Origin: Meandrina meandrites
Lineage: Eukaryota > Cnidaria > Anthozoa > Scleractinia > Meandrinidae
DNA: 64,000 bases
NCBI GenBank assembly: GCA_963693305.1
Contig: OY855915.1
Location: forward strand, 3,044,495 to 3,108,494
Direction: 5' to 3'
Made by a program: the position numbers and the translations under genes. The stretch's first letter is position 1. Each line of letters begins with the position of its first letter. Shown piece after piece: positions 33,010 to 42,500 of this stretch. Below the pieces are notes generated by a model. It ran no database searches. It was not told the DNA's origin and saw only the letters and a list, made by a program, of their open reading frames with translations.

Positions 33010-34605
33010 AATTGATAAAGAAATTTAATGATCGGTGTTAAAGTCGGCTTTCCAAGACAGGGTTTTTAAAAAGGAAAACGAAAATCGATACAAACATGTA
33101 AAAATCGCTAAAAGATGGTAAAACTCACTTGGAAACACGAAAGCATTCATTATGACAAATCCTGAGATAAATTTGCGTTCATTCGACAACTTTGTCAAAT
33201 GTTGACATCACATGATAAGAGGATTATTTGCTTTTAAATCCGATTTTTTTAACTGCAGTTTGTCCCATTTATAACAAATAGACTTTTATTTGTTCTTTTC
33301 GAACACTATTTGGGTCTATTCGCTCAGGGAGAAACTGTTCGAGACTGTTTTTACTTGAACTGTATACAAGTTGTTCGCCTGTATGGTTTCCCCGTGCCAG
33401 TAAACGTAACCTGATTGGTTAACATTCATTCGGTGATGAACCGTGAACCAATCAGTAACAGGGCAGTAAATGCGTTTGCAGCTCGTCAAATTTAAAATTG
33501 CCCGCCACGCACGCGTGTTTTGGGGAAGGCATTTTCTTATTTGGCCGCGTATATTAATAATAATTAGAAATAAAAAGCTACAATAGCGTAAAGGCGGTGG
33601 AAAACGAGGACACAATGTTGTGGACACTTTGTTGCGGACACAAATGTTTCCCCGTTTGCCCGCGGGCGCAACATTTGTTGCGGACACAAAATTTGTGTCC
33701 GAGACACAAAAATGTTTGATTTCTTTCAGAAACATTTTGTGTCCGCAACAAATGTTTCCCGGTTTGCGCAGCATGGAAACAATCGTGAGCAACATTGTGT
33801 CCTCGTTTGCCACCACCTTAAATATAACCGATTTGTCGTATATCGCCAAAAATTTATTATCATAGGTGACAAATTACGCTTACAATCGTAGTTTTATTTT
33901 TAATATTTGTTTATCGTATCGAGAATTCCAAGCTTTGAACAGTTTAAAGCATTCATCTCGGCTAAAGTTCGCAATTTTCTGAATTTGTCGCCAAAATTAA
34001 AAGGGTTTCAAGGTTGAGTATTGTTCAACACTCCTTACTCATTCGTCATGAATGAACTGAAAACGGCGCCCTTGTTAAAATATCAAAAATTGCGCTCGAT
34101 GCCATTCATGTAAATGACTTTGTGTTTTATAATCATTTTGGCGAGTTGAAATGGAAATTATCGATAAAAGTTTATTTCAGGACCAAAGCTAACTGGCCGA
34201 GATGAAATTCAAGCGAAAATGTACAAACTTTAAGCTTAAATATCAATATCTTTTAAAAAACCTGTACGCTATCTGGGCAATAAGACTTTTGTAACGTTGC
34301 CATGGCAATTTTGTAATCTCACGTGTGAAATTACAAATTAATGCTAAAAGTTCGCGCCAAAATTAAGGAGTAGTTTTTCACCCATGATATAATAAAGAAA
34401 TTTAATGATCGGTGTTAAAGTCGACTTTCGAAGACAGAGTTTTTAGCAGGAAAATGAAAATCGATACAAACATGTAAATGGAAATTTAAAATCAAGATGG
34501 TAAAATTCACTTGGAAACATGAATCATTATGACAGATCGTAAGATAAATTTGCGTTCATTCGACAACTTTGTCAAATTTTGACATCACATGAAAAGTGGA
34601 TAATT
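33010..34605. repeat. Direct repeat pair of about 215 bp, 1.38 kb apart
   Basis: 33010-33225 and 34390-34605 share AAAGAAATTTAATGATCGGT, AAAATCGATACAAACATGTA and TTTGCGTTCATTCGACAACT in the same order and spacing, at roughly 85-90% by eye. A short piece of the flank (ACCGATTTGTCGTATA) recurs at 32989 and 33829. This could be a segmental tandem duplication later split by the MITE at 33589, or two copies of one element. Confidence 0.75.
33589..33820. mobile_element. MITE (GGCGGTGGCAAACGAGGACAC ends), full copy
   Basis: The left end TAAAGGCGGTGGAAAACGAG and the right end CTCGTTTGCCACCACCTTA are inverted repeats. The centre repeats TTGTTGCGGACACAAA and TTTGTGTCCGCAACAAA. A 66-base minimal copy lies at 40715-40780 and an internal fragment at 7088-7145. 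A TA at each edge would fit a TA target site. Confidence 0.85.
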
Positions 34606-35217
34606 TCACAAAACCTTGTAAAATGACCTGATTGTCACACGGAAAAATGAAATTCTAATAATAAAAGACAAGAAAACAAACTCTAGATTATATAAAAGTC
34701 ACCGCACTAGAAGCAACAAATTCATATTGAGAGGCGTATTCGAAAATATGGCAAAATTTGTCAGTGGAATTAAAGTAACTTATGATTTAATAAGAAAGTA
34801 TCATTTTTGCTTATTGCAAAGAAGGCGTCTTTTTGATGGGTAACATATGTAGGTCAACGTAGGATGCTCTCTTTCGCCAGCAGATTTACTTGCCGCGCGC
34901 AGATTTGAGCGATAGCGTGAAATACAATTTAGTTTTGAAAAAAGTCTTTGCACAGATATAGTTTGATAACCATGTATAATTTCTGCTAACTTGGAAGAAG
35001 CTATCCTCTTTAAAGAAAGACGGCTTTTGTAGAATTGCGTTGTTAATACTTCAACGGGTAGTTGTGTTTTAATGCTCGTTATATTTTTCGTTTAACTGAG
35101 GGCGTTTGAACACACGACACTTTTAGCTAATGCAGTTTGAAAAAACCCTATTTTAGAATCACACAGGGATTACCAATGCCTAAAGCTAAGGGGCAAGGAG
35201 TATACCATATTCAAGGA

Positions 35218-37984
35218 CTGTTACGCTACAAAATGTAAAAATCGCGGCAAAATGCAACGGAAACACAAAGCGTAATAACAATCGACCCAAAATGTAATTA
35301 AGTTGTCAACACAAAATGTAATATCTAAAATTATATTTACATATTTCTAAATCTGTTTGCCAAGCTCAGTGACATGAACGTCACGGGCTTGCAGTATGTC
35401 TAATATATTTTTTCCAAAATACTGGCACATCACCTTTTCTGTCAGTGATTAGTGTTCCCATCTACCATACACTTTTATGTTCTATGGTTTCGTTTACCTG
35501 TATGTAATAATCAAGGCAAAATGCAATACAAATTCAAAATGTAACAACAATCGCCGTAAAATGTACTAAAATTGCACAAAATGTGATGAAGTCATTAACG
35601 CAAAATGTAACAATTTTTCTAACGCGTAATTGGAATATCGCAGAATATTAAAGGAGCAGTCTCGCCAAGATTTAGCTCTATTTCGAAATCCAGTGAAAGC
35701 ATTGATATTAATTGGAAATCCACTTATAGTTGCCTCGCCTTGCTGAAACGCCTTGTACTGGGTCACGAAAGTTGTTTTAAACTGGTGTGTCTACGGACGA
35801 GTAGGACAGAAGTGGTGTTAAACTTAAAAACGTCGGGCCGACATTTTTAAGTTTGACTGTGTTACTTCGAGAGAAATTATTAAAAAAATTAATTTAGATT
35901 TGTTCAGATCTCAGAGAGTGAAATTATGTTTTTTGGTTGTTGTTGTTGTTTAAAGGTAATTCAATTGATGAGTGAGTGCACCCTTATAATCCTAGCATGG
36001 TTTCTAAAAAAACTCAAAAGACTTCTCATGATACTGCCTCTTTAAAATCTCTAAAATTTAATATATATTATATTTCTAAATTGGTTTACCAAGCTCAGTG
36101 ACATGAATGTCGGGGACTTGCAGTATTTTGCGAAGCTGTCCAATCTAGTCAATATAACGCATCAACGTTCCTGTCAATAAGAGAAGATTACTTTATTTTA
36201 GGTAAAACAAAAGTGTTTTGTAAAAGGGGCAATTGGCTCGGTTTCCTCTTGGAAATACAAATATGCAAATATGCTTTAATCGCTTGTGTGTTAACATCGT
36301 TTCAACAGCATTGACTATTAAAACTGATTTACAACTAACAATCTTGCTCGCGATTTTTTATTGAGACCAGATTGAAATCATCAATCAACTGTCAAAGTGT
36401 CATAATTTGGACATTTATGCTTACGCAAACGTACAGACTATTATAGGAACAAGTGCGCCTGCATATTCGACTAAGCAAAAAGTGTCGAAACAGTTTTCTT
36501 TCCAAATTTTCACTGTCATCTAGGTTAAAGAAACACCAAGACTACAACCGTTCAAGATAAACAACCATTGATTACCCTACAACAACAGTTCCCTGCTCCG
36601 AAGTTTCGACCTTCGTTGGATTTGCAGACAAACGTCGTTTACAAAATTCCTTGTGCCAATTGTTCGTGGTACTACATTGAGGAAACAGGCGGAGCTTTCA
36701 ATACCAGAAAAAAAAACATTTCAGAAATATCAAAAAAAAGCGGCGAAAGGCTCAAGAATTGTAAATCACGCCTGGTCACACAATCAAGCAATTGACTTTG
36801 AAAACGCTTCTGTTATTGACAAAGGTGGCTTTGGAACAAGAAAAACACTAGAAGCGTGGCGTGCCAAACTAACTTTCAATGCGGATAATAATTCCCTGTC
36901 CATTGCCTGGACAGTACGATGTTCTTTTTAACAAATATTCATAATTATTTGCATTTTTATTTCGCAACTTCACACATCGTATGATACTATTTCTTTCGCT
37001 TTTTGTCATTCACATTTTACCCGGCGAAGACTGTAGTTCTAATAGTCGAGAGCTCATAATTCTTAAACGTTTTAGCCAGAAATCGTTTTAAAATTTTCTA
37101 AGATGTTTTATCCCGGCTGCGGCCCATCAATGTTTTTACATAAGCAAAGGTATTATTGGTTATTTTAATAAAGAGATTTCATTTGCTAGTCACGAATTAG
37201 AAGAAAAAGAATATTAAATTATTGTTATTCATTATTATTTTCTTGTCCGATGCGAAAAGAAAAAGCTCCAAAACTAATCACTATACATACAATATTCATT
37301 ATTTATTTTTCCACTTAAATTAATATTAGTATCTATTTTAATATCATGAATTACGGCCGGGTTGGCAAATAAGCCGTTCGTAATCCGCCCTCAATCTGTT
37401 TTCACATGTTTCAGGTATACTTAAAGGCCAAACTTCGCCTGTTGTCTCGTAACACGTTTGGTTCGCTACGATTTGCATTGCAACTAATAGCTTCAAATAC
37501 TCAGCAGTGCGGAGTCTAATGTATAGGACATATCTAAACCGTCTACAGATGGCAATCAAAGCTCCACCCCCTCTCCCACTCCTCCCTGAGTTTTTATTGC
37601 AATATTCCAAATCGATCCGTTTAGGACACTGTGGTTGTTGAAAGTAGAAAACTACCATCTCCATTAAGTAATTGCCGGAAAGAAATAGGTTTTGCGAAGG
37701 ACAGTTCCTTTATCTGTTCCTTTTAACTTACTTCAGGCAAATTGCTGAGTGCAATTGCACAATTCAAAGTCAAAATTATGAAACGAACATGTCATCTTCG
37801 AGCTATTATATTTTGCGTTATTTCATTACACGTCAGAAAATTATTTACATTTTACATGTTATTAAACTTTGCAATTTCATTAAATTTTTGCGTCAATTTA
37901 ATAACATTTTGCGCTATTACCGCATTTTGCGGCAATTTTTATTACATTTTGCGTTAATATTGCATTTTAATTTGCGGTGTAACA
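35218..37984. mobile_element. 2.8-kb element with CAAAATGTAA subterminal repeats
   Basis: The left 400 bases hold many CAAAATGTAA or CAAAATGCAA units (35228, 35246, 35289, 35317, 35516, 35536, 35564, 35577, 35599). The right 200 bases (37800-37980) hold the same unit inverted (TTACATTTTGCG, GCATTTTGCGG). The outermost bases TGTTACGC and GTGTAACA are inverse. Inverted clusters of a short motif at both ends are typical of DNA-transposon subterminal regions. No transposase was seen. An internal direct pair (CCAAGCTCAGTGACATGAA at 35360 and 36090) is present. Confidence 0.6.
36536..36931 (+). pseudogene. Penelope-like retroelement C-terminal fragment (GIY-YIG region), frameshifted
   Basis: One frame (36568-36710) reads TNVVYKIPCANCSWYYIEET, the cysteine-containing start of a GIY-YIG endonuclease domain as found at the C-terminus of Penelope-like elements. 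After a run of nine A residues near 36706-36714 the similarity continues in the next frame (NHAWSHNQAIDFENASV, RKTLEAWRAKL). The shift, the missing reverse transcriptase and the lost downstream part show a dead fragment. Confidence 0.7.
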
Positions 37985-39591
37985 AGGGCTTAGAAGCTAA
38001 AGAACTAATTACTCTGTTGACCCATAAATGATTAGATAGAGGTTGAAAACTTGACCATGAAAATGACCAATTTACCTAAAGTAAGACGACGCCTACAATT
38101 TCCATTCATCTAATTCGAAGAATAAAGCTTTTGGCTATGTTCATTGGCCAACGGCATGAGCACGTGAACAGTAACTGCCATGCACGTGTATCTATGCTGG
38201 TTGCACGTCACGTTTTGACCAAAGACGAGCGTGAAAAATATGTGAGTAACATAACGTGTGTAGTTTTCCTTGGAAAAGTGATGCTCTTAAAAAACAAGCA
38301 TAAAAGCCTTCGAGCTTCTTTTTATAGCACACAACAGTAGTGGCCCTTTCATAATCCTTAACTAGTGCCAGCTAGTAACAACATATTCTCTAAGAATTGT
38401 ATGTGCACCTGATTGCCGCATTTGACCTTTGAAAATGTACAAATTTTAATAGCAACATTAAAAGAAACCTTGACGATTCCGCCAATCAACTAATTTACCA
38501 TCCGAAATGAATTTACTATCCCAATTTACTATCCCAAATGAGAAGTCTTAAATTAAACGCTGGCAATAATTATTTTTTTATGCTATTGAATTTTGTTATC
38601 AGCTTTATTGCGCTAGTATGTTTTGGGGGTATATTCGCGTCAAAGTTATTGCATTTTTATTGTAATACTTTATTAACGGCTTTTTACAGTTTCTCAAAAG
38701 ATATTGCTTTTTGTGTATTTTTGTATTACAAGTGGCCCTTTACATTACGAGGCGGAAAGCGGTCTTGATCAACTCAGGCTCGACCGGACGTAGAGCGAAG
38801 TACAACTTGGGTAATAACCAAGTTTCGTATCCAGTTTTTCAAAAAATCGATGCAACACTACTGAAACGGTGCTATTTTCTATCCTTCGATGGTTTCTTAA
38901 CTGCATCTTAATTGATTTTGGGTCAATCTATTAGTCAATGAATAAGAGCGAAGTAATTACGTATCAAGATAAAAGTTCTCAAGCTTCTGAGTTACACGGC
39001 CACTTCCCTCAAAAATGCCTCGAATTTTATACAAACTGGGCCTTACTTTTCGCTTACATTAACAGCCGAATCATTTCTATATGAAATTCGATTCTACTAT
39101 AAGTAAAGAAGAGAAACTTCTTTGTGCCAACTTTATGTGTCTGTTCGTGCTATGTTATAGTATATAAATACTACAATTAGGTTCTAAAGACTAGAAAAAA
39201 TAAATTTAAAATGCGCTAAACTAAGCTTTACTATATACATTTCCGTTTGCGCAAAGTGAAAAAAGCTTTTTACCTCCAGCTACTAGCTTATAGGTAAGTG
39301 CGGTTGAATGTTTCCTAATTTAACTCTTTCCCTGTAAATGTTAGTCCATTCAATCTCGAATACAAAGTTCACAATTCATTAAACGCCGAAGGTACTTCCG
39401 AGAGCCATAGAAACCTATTCGTGTTCAGTAAAATGTTGCTTGGTCAAACAAAGGCAAATCGTGAGTAAACAGATAACTATTTCTTGCGACTTTCGTCTTG
39501 CGATAGGAAGTATATATGGGCGTGCTCAGTTTGAACAAAACCGTCAGAATCACTGACTTTCCTAGAAAAAAGCTGGCTCGACAGACTAGAA

Positions 39592-42500
39592 ATGAGGGTG
39601 TTTCACTTTTTATTTTTCATTCTATCATTTTTATGGAAGCAAAAATGCACAAAAATTGTAACGTTTCTATTCCTGGTTTTGGAAATTGTGATCTTTTTAA
39701 ACTTTGACAAATTGGCAGACTTAAAACCCAAACGGCAAATCCTTGCTAAAACTACGAGACAATACCCGGCTGGTTCAAATGAAAGGACTCTGAGGAAGAC
39801 AGGACATTTAAACTTGCATTTGTGGTCGGAAACATGTGCGAGAGATTTGAACATTTTATGTAATTTTCCCATGTTTCCTAACGCCCCGGACAATAGGCTT
39901 TTGCTAAACAAGACAGAAGTTGCCAGAAACTCGACGAAGGCAGATATCGGATTAAGCTTAAGGTTATTCGGATTTATTGTTCCAGACACGTCTGGCTTAT
40001 ATCTTTTCACCATTGAATTTTGCCGCTCTGCTGAAGTTTGGCTAAGCCACAACGAGAACTGGAAAAACGCTCGGAAGATATGGGACACTGAAAAGCTATC
40101 ACAAGAGAAGAAGGATTTTGCAGTTTTTGATGAGATCGAACTGATGGCTGGAAGGAAGTATTTTATCGAAGTCGTGGCCACTTGTTTTCGTCTACGAAGC
40201 AAAATTCAACTTCTGTGGAAAACTCCAATGAGTTCTAGTTTTGAAGTCATAAACGGAACGTTTCTGTCCCACTACACGGACGACAGAGATTTAAATAATT
40301 CCAAGATATACGATGACTTGCTGCCCGATTCTCCCGTTTGCACTTCAAGGAGGAATAAAACTACGTATTTTCAAGTCCAGCAGGAAATAAGCTATTTATC
40401 GCACGACGAAGTGAAAGATGTATTGCCATATTGTGACTATAATGCAAGCTATACTGTCAAAAAAAGATTAAAAAAATATCACGCGATAAAATTTTACCGT
40501 GTTAACACCTATGTATACCCATTTCCGGAACATCCTAGACTTCAGAATAGAATACGTGGATACAGACATCCACTCGACGAAGATGAGGCATTGACAGTTG
40601 TTCGTATTTTTGTTGAGTTACTCGAGAGGAAACTGCCAGGGTAGGAAAATTTATTTTATTGTAGTTTACAATATGTCACCACGCTGCACTTTGCTGAGCA
40701 CTGCCGATTCATGATAAAGGCGGTGGCAAACGAGGACACAATGTGGACACAACATTGTGTCCTCGTTTGCCACCACCTTAATAGTCAGTGCTAAATAATA
40801 TTATCAATTACCCAATGTATTCTCTTTTTTCTCAAAAGTGTGGCCTTATCCGGATCCATTGAATCAATAATAAACGTTTTTTAAAGCCGAACAAGGGAAA
40901 CACACTTGGGAAAATCATGTTTTAATAGTTTCCACAAAGTTCGAGGGAATTTCATGGACCGTTTTAACGCTCAGTAATCTCGTATGTTTTAGAGGTGGCA
41001 TTTAGTTTATCAAATATTTATTTATTTTTCTTCTTTACTCTGTTTCACTGCCTGCCGTTTCCTTTTCTTGAAAAAACTGCGACAATTTCTCAAGTATTCT
41101 CAAATTTGGGCCGAGTTTATTGCAAGTTTAGTCATTTTCATGACCTCTACTCTGATCCATCATAGGTTCACGACTAGCGATCGCGTGAATATTTTTTCAG
41201 TTGTAAAATTATATATTTTGTTATTGCAGAAATGTTTAATCATCGCGTTAGACATCTTGAAAGCTTTTTTACGAGGAAACGTCAATTAATACAAACATGT
41301 CAGGGAAAATCAAACACTGAAAAAACGTCATTTGCGTGATGAGACAACCTCGTTTGTCAAACAAGGTTGTACATATACAAGACATAAAAGTTATATTTTA
41401 CAAACTCTTCTTGAGTAATACGGTTTTCATGACATACAATGAAGACCGACAATGGAAGAAAAGAAACGAGTACCAGATTTGAATCAAATTATGTAAGTTA
41501 AGTTACGAAATGCTGGTTAAATAATATATAACATAAATGTGAGTTTAAAAGTTATTGCACAGAAGCGGAGAACTTATGTTGATTTTTAAAAACATAGCTA
41601 ACAGCCAATAGGCTGTCGGCTGTTATAATGGAAGACAATTGTTAGAGTCAATAAGATACGCCACTTTTCCAATAGACCACGACTGTGTATCTACGGAATA
41701 GAACTCCTCTAGCAAACTTTGTAGCAGGCTTGTCATTCTACTGGTTCCCCAGTGCAGCAGATGCTATTGTTTTTGGAGTTAGGGGCATTCAGTTGTTCCT
41801 TGTGCTTGTTCTATTGTCACCTCGAAGGACAGCGAGCCATTCATATGAGATTACCCAAAGAAGCTGGCAACTTAATAATAAAATATAATTCTAGCTAACT
41901 GCAGAGAACCTTTTTTTTCCTTTTGAAGACTTGAAAATGTAGGATATTTACTGTGAGGTTTACGTTCTTGGTGCGCGTAGTGTCTGGCGACAGCACGGGA
42001 GAGAATTAGAAATAGAATGTCGGAGCACTAAAGCGCTTCTGGATGGTGTTTTATCGACGATTAAAATCCATCAATGACACGGATGAAAAATCCCGAACGT
42101 GATTCTCTCTAAAAATAGTATTGCGTGATAGTTGTCCGACAGAAGTAAAACACATGACCTATCTTGACCAACTACGTGAGAGAAAAATATGTTGTAGACG
42201 GTATGTTCCTTAAAATCGTGATTTTCTTCGAGCTTCGTTCTTCGATTTCTGCGGGCTTACGGTAACCATGGCACCGTTCCTCGAGTTCTTCAGCGGTTGG
42301 CTTAGCCTGTTGACTTTTTTATTTTGTAATGTTTAATAAATGAGCAGCAATGTTTTATCAAGTTTAAAACACGAGGCGCAGTCGAGTGTTTTAGACTTGA
42401 TAAAACACCAACTGTGAATTTATTGAACGGCTTCAAGATATTCTGATGTAGATCAATTCATTCTTGCACTAATATTTAGATTTTGGGTTATTTTGGCCTA

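Larger units (their letters stand above)
32127..39591. other. 7.5-kb spacer between first exons C and D
   Basis: Filled with repeats: a MITE at 32721-32912, the GGACACAA MITE at 33589-33820, 215-base direct repeats (33010-33225 and 34390-34605), and a 2.8-kb element with subterminal repeats (35218-37984) that includes a Penelope-like fragment. No catalytic exon relic was seen. A TATATAT at about 39510 lies about 80 bases before the exon D ATG. Confidence 0.5.

Noticed and set aside
39603..40202. 199-codon antisense open frame across transferase exon D
   Set aside because: Mirrors the coding exon; similar antisense frames occur opposite the paralogous exons, as expected from codon bias alone.
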